Assembly (NCBI GenBank): GCA_026004775.1
Contig: BPJU01000012.1
Coordinates: 1 to 64,000, forward strand
Length of the DNA stretch: 64,000 bases
Direction: 5' to 3'
Source: Pirellulaceae bacterium
Lineage (GTDB): Bacteria; Planctomycetota; Planctomycetia; Pirellulales; Pirellulaceae
A program made the position numbers and the translations under genes. Positions 55,918 through 64,000 of this stretch are shown piece by piece; within the stretch, counting starts at the first letter, position 1; the number at the start of each line of letters is the position of its first letter. The notes under the pieces are model-generated. The model was not told the DNA's origin, did not search any database, and saw only the letters and a program-made list of their open reading frames with translations.

Positions 55918-58182
55918 CTATAGCTCATCGCGAGCTTGTTGCACGATCTTCAGGTTGTTGAGTATCCGGGCCACCCTCGGCCGATAAACCTCGGGCTGAA
56001 GCGCCACCAGCCCCCGATAAATGCCCAACGCTTCCTCGAAGCTTCCCCCGGCCAATTCCAGTTCACCCAGAGCATGCTGGACAGTCCCCAGGTTGTCGAG
56101 CATCCGGGCCAACATCGGCCGATACACCTCGGGCTGAAGCGCCGCCAGATCCCGGTAAATCCCCAACGCTTCCTCTAGGCTTCCCCGGGCCAATCCCATT
56201 TCATCCAGAGCATATTGCACAGCCCCCAGGTTGTCGAGCGTGTTAGCCACCCTAGGCCGATAAACCTCGGGCTGAAGCGCCGCCAGATCCCGATAAATCT
56301 CCAACGCTTCCTCGAAGCTTTCCTGGGCCGACTCCAGTTCATACAGAACATGCTGGACAGCTCCCAAAGCGTTGAGCATCAAAGCCAACATCGGCCGATA
56401 AACCTCGGGGTACTCCACCACCAGCTCTCGATAAATCCCCACCGCTTCCTCGAAGCTTTCCCGTGCCGCTTGCGGCTCGTCCAGATCTTGATGCAAAGCC
56501 CCGAGGTTTCGGAGCGCCACGGCAACGTACGGCCGATAGACCTCCGGCCGAATCGCCGCCAGCTTACGCCAAATCCCCAACGCTTCCTCCAGGCATTCCC
56601 GCGCCGACTCCGGCTCCTTGAGATCCCGCTGGACAAGCCCTAGGTTGTTGAGTGTCTTGGCCACCTCCGGCTGGTAAACCTCCGGTCGTACGGCAGCCAG
56701 CTCCCGATAAATCCCGAGCGCTTCCTGAATGTTTTTCTGCGCCAACTCAAGTTCATGGAGCTCCCACAGCACACCCCCCAAGTTGTTGAGAGTTCTTGCC
56801 ACATCAGGCAGGTATAACACAGGCCGAAGGTTGGCCAGCTCTCGATAAATCTCAAGCGCCTGTTCGAAACTTTGCCGCGCCGACTTCCATTCATCGAGAT
56901 CGTTCCGCACCGCCCCCAGGTTGTTCAAGGTGTCTGCTAAATGCGCCCGGGAAAGTTCGGGATCGCGCGCCGCCAACTCCCGGCGGATTGCCAATGCCTG
57001 CTCTAAGCTTTCCAGCGCGGCTTGCAGGTCATTGAGATCACGCTGCACCGCCCCCAGATCGTTCAAGGTCTGCGCCAAACTGGGCCGGTAAAGTTCGGGC
57101 TCGCGCGCCGCCAGCTCCCGGCGGATTGCCAACGCCTGCTTAAAACTTTCCCGCGCGGCTTCCAGCTCATGAAGATCACGCTGTGCAAGGCCCAAGTTGT
57201 TCAGCGTCATGGCCAGTTTGGGCCGGTATGGCTGGGGCCGAAGCGCCGCCAGCTCCCGATATATCCTTGTCGCCTCTTCGTAGCTTTTCCGCGCCAACTC
57301 CCACTCAGCAAGATCTCTGTGTATCGCTCCCAGCCTGTTCAAGGTGTCTGCTATATCCGGCCGGTAAAGTTCCGGCTGATTTGCCGCCAGCTCCCGATAT
57401 ATCCTGAGCGCCTGCTCGCAGCTTTGCCGCGCGGCTTGCGGCTCATTCAGATCAAGCTGCACCGCCCCCAGTTCCTTCAGGGTGTCTGCTATTTCCGGCC
57501 GGTAAAGTTCGGGCTGAAGCGCCGCCAGCTCCCGGCGGATTACCAGCGCCTCCTCAAAGCTTTGCCGCGCCGCCTCCAGCTCGTCGAGCAAACCGTACAC
57601 CATGCCCAAGCTGTTCAGTGTCATGGCCAACCACGGCCGGTAGATCTGCGGCCGAAGCGCTGCCAGCTCGCGACAATGTGCCAGCGCCTTTTGGCATAGA
57701 TCGCGCGCACATTCTAACTCACCCAGATCGCGACGAGCTCGCGCGGCCAAAATCAACACGAACCAGGCCAGAGCCCGGTCGCCGCAGTCCCGGGCGATGC
57801 GAAGAACCTCCTCAGCCGCCCGCAAACCCATTTTAGCCAGCGGCCGCCAGTCTTCGGGTGGGACTACGAATGCCCCCTCGCAAAGTAGCAGTTCGGGAAA
57901 GAGTTCGATCAGACGCAGTGCCTGCCGATCAGACGCAGCCAACTTCTCCGGACGGGGCAGGAAGCGAGGTCTGACAGGCCGCTCGGCTAATTGAGCCACG
58001 TACTCGGCGATGGCGCGCCAACTCTGACCCGGCCTCCGGTTCAGCAGTTCCGCGGCTGCCTGAATGGCCGCGGGATATAAGCCGTGCGCGAGCCAGTACC
58101 GCACCAGTCCGGCCCAGTCCCCCGCTCGGTACAGCTCAGCAATGTAAGGTGCATGAACATCGTCCGATTCCGCGCTGCCCAT
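55918..58182 (-). CDS. TPR protein with twelve-plus near-identical 46-residue repeats
   Basis: 754 residues from the ATG at 58182, with GGAGGT seven bases upstream. About 170 residues of helical N-terminus (AELYRAGDWAGLVRYWLAHG) precede twelve full and one partial 46-residue repeats running to the C-terminus. The unit is of the form ELAALQPELYRPEIADTLKE, then LGAVQLDLNE, then PQAARQSCEQALRIYR. The layout is that of a TPR superhelix with an extended loop (YRP). The last repeats (10-13) are the most alike, hinting at recent repeat growth. It lies between the helicase and methylase genes on the same strand; a role as their scaffold is only inferred. Confidence 0.88.
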   Translation of the reverse strand: MGSAESDDVHAPYIAELYRAGDWAGLVRYWLAHGLYPAAIQAAAELLNRRPGQSWRAIAEYVAQLAERPVRPRFLPRPEKLAASDRQALRLIELFPELLLCEGAFVVPPEDWRPLAKMGLRAAEEVLRIARDCGDRALAWFVLILAARARRDLGELECARDLCQKALAHCRELAALRPQIYRPWLAMTLNSLGMVYGLLDELEAARQSFEEALVIRRELAALQPELYRPEIADTLKELGAVQLDLNEPQAARQSCEQALRIYRELAANQPELYRPDIADTLNRLGAIHRDLAEWELARKSYEEATRIYRELAALRPQPYRPKLAMTLNNLGLAQRDLHELEAARESFKQALAIRRELAAREPELYRPSLAQTLNDLGAVQRDLNDLQAALESLEQALAIRRELAARDPELSRAHLADTLNNLGAVRNDLDEWKSARQSFEQALEIYRELANLRPVLYLPDVARTLNNLGGVLWELHELELAQKNIQEALGIYRELAAVRPEVYQPEVAKTLNNLGLVQRDLKEPESARECLEEALGIWRKLAAIRPEVYRPYVAVALRNLGALHQDLDEPQAARESFEEAVGIYRELVVEYPEVYRPMLALMLNALGAVQHVLYELESAQESFEEALEIYRDLAALQPEVYRPRVANTLDNLGAVQYALDEMGLARGSLEEALGIYRDLAALQPEVYRPMLARMLDNLGTVQHALGELELAGGSFEEALGIYRGLVALQPEVYRPRVARILNNLKIVQQARDEL

Positions 58183-58639
58183 ACTGGTGACCTCCGTCCG
58201 ACAAAACACGCCGCTTCAAGGCCCCTGAAATACTCCGTGCGTTCTCCTCACTACAGGCTCTTCCCCACTATTGGCAGCCCGTGGAATCTGACGTGGTTCA
58301 ACCAGAAATGGCCAAACAACGGTACAGGCTTTCGGTGAAAATAGGTCATACCAACGGGCTCCTTGCCGCCATGGTATGGGTACTCGTTTTAGAAATCAAC
58401 GGGCGAAGCCCGTGGCCAATTGAAAAGCGCCATTTTGACAAGCTGTCCAGGGCTCGGCCGGCGCAAGCCTTGAATTCTTATCGATTTTCCTCGACGTTAA
58501 TCTGTAAAGTTCGAAATCGGACAGCGGACGGTTCGCGACCGGCTTTCTTTCCAGCCGAAGTGCTGCCGCGGACGCTTGCGCGTCCGCCCGGCGACGTGCG
58601 CTACGGAGGTTTTTCTTCGCCGCGCAAGTGTTTCGATGT
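58183..58639. other. Intergenic region upstream of the TPR gene
   Basis: About 450 bases without a gene. It contains AGCGCCATTTTGACAAGCTG (58427-58446), also present with slight change near 17,010, and a diverged copy of the hairpin repeat at 58555-58610 (GAAGTGCTGCCGCGGACGC...). Confidence 0.45.
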
Positions 58640-60618
58640 CCGTTCACGGTCACAGAATGAATGGGAATGTATGAACCCGCCACCCGGCTACACGCACCAC
58701 CAGGGAGTCGACCGTACGGTTTCTCCCACCCAAACCATTGGCCTGGGATAAACAAAACGCGACTCATCACGCCGCTGGTAGCGCGTCCATAACGACACGC
58801 TCGTCGCCGTGCTTGCGGAAAAAAACATACCCACTCTCTCCCCCCCCCGCTTGCGGAAAAAAACTTCCCACTCCCTCTCCCCCCGCTTGCGGGGGGAGAG
58901 GGTAGGGTGAGGGGGGCAGAAGGGTAGCTAACCCCCTCACCACGACCCACCCCCCTAAAGTGCAGGATAAACCCTTTCGGCGCGCTCGTGTCCGCTGCTT
59001 GCGGAAAATAATTACCCACTCCCTCTCCCCCCCTGCTTGCGGAAAAAACTTCCCACTCCTTCTCCCCCCGCTTGCGGGGGGAGAGGGTAGGGTGAGGGGG
59101 GGCAGAAGAGTAACTAACGCCCTCACCACGCCCCCCTAGTGCGGATAAACCCTTTCGGCACGCTCGTTGTCTGCTTGCGGGAATTACACGCCCTCTCCCC
59201 CCGCCTGCGGGGGGAGAGGGTAGGGTGAGGGGGGCAGAAGGGTAACTAACCCCCTCACCACGACCCCCCCCCCTAAAGTGCCGCAGAAACCCTTCCGGCG
59301 CGCTCGTTGTGCTGCTTGCGGGAAAAAATTACCCACTCCCTCTCCACCCCCGCTTGCGGAAAAAAACTTCCCACGCCCTCTCCCCCCGCTTGCGGAAAAA
59401 ACTCCCCACACCCTCTCCCCCCGCCTGCGGGGGGAGAGGGTAGGGTGAGGGGGGCAGGGGGGTAACTAACCCCCTCACCACGGCCCACCCCCCCTAAAGT
59501 GCCGCAAAAACCCTTCTGGCGCGCTCGTTGTGCTGCTTGCGGGAAAAAATTACCAACTCTCTCCCCCCGCTTGCGGAAAAAACTTCCCACGCCCTCCCCC
59601 CGCTTGCGGAAAAAAACTTCCCACTCCCTCTCCCCCCGCTTGCGGGGGGAGAGGGTAGGGTGAGGGGGGCAGAAGGGTACCTAACCCCCTCACCACGACC
59701 CACCCCCCTAAAGTGCACCAGAAACCCTTCCGGCGCGCTCGTTGTGCTGCTTGCGGGAAAAAATTACCCACTCCCTCTCCACCCCCGCTTGCGGAAAAAA
59801 ACTTCCCACGCCCTCTCCCCCCGCTTGCGGAAAAAACTCCCCACACCCTCTCCCCCCGCCTGCGGGGGGAGAGGGTAGGGTGAGGGGGGCAGAAGGGTAC
59901 CTAACCCCCTCACCACGACCCACCCCCCTAAAGTGCACCAGAAACCCTTCTGGCGCGCTCGTTGTGCTGCTTGCGGGAAAAAATTACCCACTCCCTCTCC
60001 CCCCGCTTGCGGGGGGAGAGGGTAGGGTGAGGGGGGCAGAAGGGTACCTAACCCCCTCACCACGGCCCACCCCCCTAAAGTGCACCAGAAACCCTTCTGG
60101 CGCGCTCGTTGTGCTGTTTGCGGGAAAAAATCACCCACTCCCTCTTTACCCCCGCGTGTGGGGCGAGCGGGCAGGACTTTGCCCACGCCTTCTCCCCCCG
60201 CTTGCGGGGGGAGAAGGTAGGGTGAGGGGGGCAGGGGGATAGCTAACCCCCTCACCCCGGCCCTCTCCCCCTAAAGGGGGAGAGGGAGTAGGGCTTGTAC
60301 GTCCTAAAGGGGGAGAGGGAGTAGGGTTTAGGTCATCTCTTCCACTTGCCGCCAGCAAGGGAATTCGGTATTCGACTATTTTTCCCAGACGGTGAAGGCA
60401 CCCGTTTGGCGAACACCCGTCGCCTTCTCTGCTGTGGATAGTCTTGGCACTCGGCAGAAAAATGATTGTGGAAAAAATGGTTTATTATTCTGACCCATTT
60501 TATCTTTTCGCCCTTACCTTGCGAGTTGCACAACCAGAAAGGGCTCGCGCGCATTCAGTCGATAAAGCTGCACACCGGTCGGCAAACCGCGGTTGCTGGC
60601 TAACCAATTGTGAACCAT
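58640..60618 (-). repeat. Composite interspersed repeat, right copy (inverted) with expanded array
   Basis: Reverse complement of the left copy: it begins at CCGTTCACGGTCACAG, then the terminal module, then about seven irregular tandem units between 58,790 and 60,140. Each holds a CTCCCCCCGCTTGCGGGGGG-type hairpin, CCTCACCACGACCCACCCCC, TAAAGTGC and GGCGCGCTCGTTGTGCTGC. It ends with the AAGGCGACGGGTGTTC-type module and the GGCTAACC... module at 60,600. Unit lengths vary from about 140 to 220 bases. No spacers, so not CRISPR. Confidence 0.75.
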
Positions 60619-60671
60619 TACGTGTTCCGACTTCTGGTGTCATAAGAAGGCGGACGTGTAGCGAAGTTTCT

Positions 60672-60795
60672 TCTTACGGAAGTCTTGCGGCGGCTGCTGG
60701 CGCAGCCGCCTAGCGACTTCCGCTACGACTCACACCCAGGGCACGGAAGTCTTGCGGTGGCTGCTGGCGCAGCCGCCTGGCGACTTCCGCCACTG
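60672..60795. repeat. Two tandem copies of the GGAAGTC hairpin repeat
   Basis: CGGAAGTCTTGCGGCGGCTG...CAGCCGCCTAGCGACTTCCG at 60677-60722 and a near copy at 60744-60790, 21 bases apart. Each is an imperfect ~46-base hairpin of the same family as the copies at 19,305 and 43,870. They lie immediately downstream of the methylase stop. Confidence 0.75.
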
Positions 60796-60797
60796 CG

Positions 60798-63700
60798 CTA
60801 CTGATGGGCTACCCGAGGATCCGCGGGCGGCGGGTCAAGACGAGTTTGATACGGCCGGCCGGTGCGGATCGATTCCTGCATGGCATCATAAATCCCCAAA
60901 ATCGCTTCCTTCGTGCGATACGTGCCGAACTGGGCAATGTCCTTGCGCTTCACAATCGGAAACGTCTCCATGATGTATTCGACCGCGTCCCGCGGGGTTG
61001 GGAAATAATGCTTCAGTTCCGCCAGTTGCTCTGCGGTCTCGTCAACCACCGCGCCGTCCTCGCGCCTGGCAATCCGCCACTCACCATCTGCATCCGCAGG
61101 CAGATACAAATGAAAAAATAGCGCGTCCAACTCAGCGCGCAACCAAAACCGCCGCTCCTCGTCCCAAATAAACGGCGGCGGCGACCGGCCGGTGGCTGAC
61201 GGTGAATGCGAGGAATAAAGCTTCCAATAAGCAGCAAATCCCGGTTCACTATCGTGCGGCGCGGTTTGGATCTCATCCAACACATCCCGCGCAAACGGCT
61301 CCAGGTCCCAAGCCGTGTAGGTGAGTTCGAGAACGCGAGGGAAGAATCCACTCTGCGAAGGACTAGGCGTGATGAGCATCGGCGTGTCCGACTGCGGCCA
61401 TGTCGCTACGAGACACGAAGTGACAGGCATTCGGGCTAACACGGGGAGTTGCTTCTATAAAGAAGTTAGAGCGTCGTCCACCGATCTTCTGTCGAGCAGC
61501 AAAATCTGCGTCAAACTGCTCAGATTGTCGGCAGAACAGCGACGCTATTGCTTCGTAGGAACGCAACCAGAGGAATTGTTTCCCAGCGCGGTCGCGGGAA
61601 GTACTCGAGCGACACTCCGCTCATTCGTGCTATTAGTAATATCCCTCCACCCGATAAGCCATTGGTGGTTCCACTCGACATTCGCAAGTGCCGCGTCAAC
61701 GTCTGCACGCTTTACCCAGTAGCGGCCAAGGACAACGCAGTTGGGGTCTTGCTTTTCTTTGAGCGTCAGCTCACGCGTTTCCCTGCCCTCATAGGTTGCC
61801 CACCGATGATCGAAGTGATGTATCATCTTCGCCTCATACAGCGGCAGGTATTCTTCCACCACTCGCCATTGGCCGCCCTCCGTACGCTCCTTTTTGCGAA
61901 ACACGTTGCCCTCTAACACAAACCCCTCGGCCTCAAGCTCCTCGCGCGTACGAAACAAGTGTGAGTCGTTGGACATATGAAACATCGTGGCGAACTTAAT
62001 TCCCCAGGGATTTTCTTCGGGCTGGCCGTGGCGGGCTTCTTTCACAAGTACCGGCACGCGGCGATAGATCGCCTTGGTCAGCTCAGCGTCGGCACGCGAA
62101 CGAAAAATAGGACACGTTCGCGTGTTGGGATTCAAAAGCGCGATGTCCTCCGGCGACAGACGAAAACAGCGATCCGGGTTCTTCAGTTCCGACGTATCAT
62201 GCAAGAAAAACGCAAACTCCGCCCCGGCCCCCGATCCTTGCCCCACCGCCGCCATCGTCAACAAGCAGAATTTGTAGCTGCGGTGAACGCCGGGGAAAAT
62301 CGCGCGGCGATTTTCAAAATCGTACAGGCTGGCCAGCGAGCGCTTTTCGATCAGGTCCTGGAAGAAAAACTTGGTCGTATCATCGGTGGCGATTCCCGAC
62401 GGGACGATACAGCCAACTCGGCCGCGACGATTAACCAGTGATCGCTTAAGTTCGGCAAAAACCGCATACGTGTTGATGTCACCCCGACCACAAAGAGGAA
62501 ATCGGCCACCGCCTCGCAAAAAGTTGCTCGCTGCCTCCGCAGCACGGAGCGCCTCGCGGTATTCAGCAAGCAACGCGGGATTGGTCTTGGGCAACTTGGC
62601 GATCAATTCGTCTCGCTTCGCCTTGTTCGGGGCGTTGGCGATCTCGGGATCTCGAGAGGCGAAAAACTCCTTTTCCTGTAATTTCACTCGTTCCCACGGC
62701 GGATTCCCCAGCACCACGTCGAAGCCGCCGTCGGCAAACACTTCCGGAAACTCCAGCGGCCAATGGAAGAAACGGTTCTTGAAGGCCAAGGTCTGCGCTT
62801 GGCTCAGAGCTCGTGGGTCGATCGCACCGCCCGACAAATGCTCGGCCAAAACGTAAGTTGTGATATACCGGCCGTCATCGCCGGCAGCTTGGCCTTTGGC
62901 CGAAGTAGCAGCCAAACGCTGAAAAAATGCGGCTGTCCACAAGTCGCATGCTTGACGCTGGCGCAGAGCGAACGAGGAATAGCGAGCACGCTCGTAGAGT
63001 TGTTTCTTGCGGCGGATCGATTCGGGAGAATCGTCGGCGATTTTGTCGAGTTCGCGTACCAGTTGGACAAGCTGGTCGGAGCCTTGCGACACATCGAATG
63101 AAATGCGCATTTGGCCTCGCTCCAGGTCGCGGCGCTCGGCCTTGTTCGCCGCCTTCAGACGCCGGGCGGTCTCCTTGTCGTCGCCCGCCAGCGGCGTGAA
63201 GGCCTCGTCGGGGATACCCTGCATGAGCACTTGCAAATCAAATACGCCCACCAGCGAATCACCACAGCGGATACGATGATCCAAAAAGGTGAGCGGTTTA
63301 TCGGACGTGTGTCCTTCCAGCCACAAGGCGACTCGGCACAGATCCACGGCCAGGGGGTTTTTATCCACACCGTAGATACAGTGAGAGATGACATCGCGGA
63401 TTGCTTCGCGTACGGGTTCCGGTGCCGGTTCGTCTTCACCCGTCCGCACGCGTGCCAGTTCTTTGCCCAATCGCCGCGCGGCGGCCAGCAGGAAGTGGCC
63501 CGAGCCGCATGCCGGGTCGCAAACACGCATCGACAGGATCGCTTTTTCTTTGGCATTATTGTCAGTACAGGACTTTAACCGATCTTCAAGCACCGGCTCC
63601 AGAGCTGACTTGATCAGTTCCCCCACCAGTTCGGGCGGCGTGTAATACGAGCCGGTGCTCTTGCGCTCCGAACCGGCCACAAATCGGTAGACGGGACGTC

Positions 63701-64000
63701 CGGAGCCATCGCATTCGACAGTCGGATGGAACTCCAGCAGGCTTTCGTACACCGAGCCGAGTTCTTCGGTGTCCAAGGCGGCGTAATTGACGCGGCGCGG
63801 CGGGCTGCCGTCCGTGTCGCGGTAGTAGGCCAGATGCCAAAAGGCGTCAAGCAAATCGCGGTTGGTGATCCGGCAATTGTCCAGGTCGACCGGCTCGAAC
63901 AACTCGCCGTTCAATACGGGCAGGCCGAGCGTGGACGCCAGCGGTTTTCCGCCTAGCTGCTGCACAGGCTGATCGTCGGCCAGCAGCTTCCATAACACGC
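60798..64000 (-). pseudogene. Eco57I-type N6-adenine DNA methylase, frameshifted and cut by the window edge
   Basis: The reading enters from beyond 64,000. Motif X/I region: STGSYYTPPELVGELIKSAL, then CDPACGSGHFLLAAARRLG (SAM binding), IYGVDKNPLAVDLCRVALWL and the catalytic NPPW in FDVVLGNPPWERVKL. The frame stops at 61545 after LPATALGNNSS. The same protein continues in another frame (LRSYEAIASLFCRQSEQFDA, then DFAARQKIGGRRSNFFI) between about 61,575 and 61,460, then returns to the first frame as [13 protein letters not shown] and ends ADPRVAHQ at 60798. So two compensating indels break an otherwise complete target-recognition tail. Methylases of this type occur in type IIG and DISARM/BREX-like systems. 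Confidence 0.85.

Noticed and set aside
59528-60242. Proline-rich ORFs in the repeat array
   Set aside because: They follow the periodicity of the hairpin array (SPPACGG-type text), occur on both strands, and have no ribosome sites.
58790-60260. CRISPR array
   Set aside because: Units vary in length, the segments between hairpins are themselves repeated rather than unique spacers, and no cas gene is present.

Overview
The window looks like a chromosomal segment of a planctomycete, most likely Pirellulales and possibly a Thermoguttaceae relative; this is inferred from gene content, not from a search. The indicators are a Tat-secreted DUF1501 protein, a large secreted TPR protein next to ExbB/ExbD genes, a Hanks-type Ser/Thr kinase with a C-terminal membrane segment, and several small proteins of types I associate with this phylum. 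Base composition is fairly GC-rich and most genes have clear AGGAG-type ribosome sites.

Region 1 (1-31,300) is mostly a core backbone. After a tRNA-Arg, a long minus-strand run (11,185 down to 299) carries two secreted TPR proteins, an ExbB/ExbD/ExbD proton channel, CdsA, a CDP-alcohol phosphatidyltransferase, a TVP38-type membrane protein and a fused membrane/spermidine-synthase-like protein. This suggests an envelope biogenesis operon. Leucine synthesis follows: leuA with a well-formed transcription attenuator (Leu-rich leader peptide, antiterminator, terminator) and leuB. Between and after them lie an ECF sigma factor, a 7Fe ferredoxin, a DUF1501 protein, several planctomycete-type hypotheticals, a protein kinase, tRNA-Glu, a HIRAN gene with a broken HipA-like kinase, and an acetolactate synthase.

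Region 2 (31,875-35,911) is a compact plus-strand operon of three different GTPases, two of them long dynamin-like proteins. It is the best candidate here for a poorly described, possibly defensive or membrane-remodelling system.

Region 3 (36,100-60,640) is a repeat-rich accessory island. Its ends carry inverted copies of a composite 1-2 kb repeat. Inside are a threonine dehydratase remnant, a cytochrome bd oxidase operon, a protoglobin, a MarR regulator with a four-cysteine tail and a PD-(D/E)XK nuclease-like gene. A 4,904-bp segment from the 3' end of cydA to the repeats is tandemly duplicated with one base difference. The protoglobin promoter has a perfect 15-bp palindrome over its start site, a likely MarR operator.

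Region 3 also holds a 1,676-residue DEAD/H helicase with DUF1998-like and Vsr/DUF559-like ends (DruE/DISARM-like) and a 46-residue-repeat TPR protein. Just outside the right-hand repeat is an Eco57I-type adenine methylase, cut by the window edge and interrupted by two compensating frameshifts. Methylase, TPR protein and helicase are all on the minus strand and may be the remains of one defence locus broken up by repeats.
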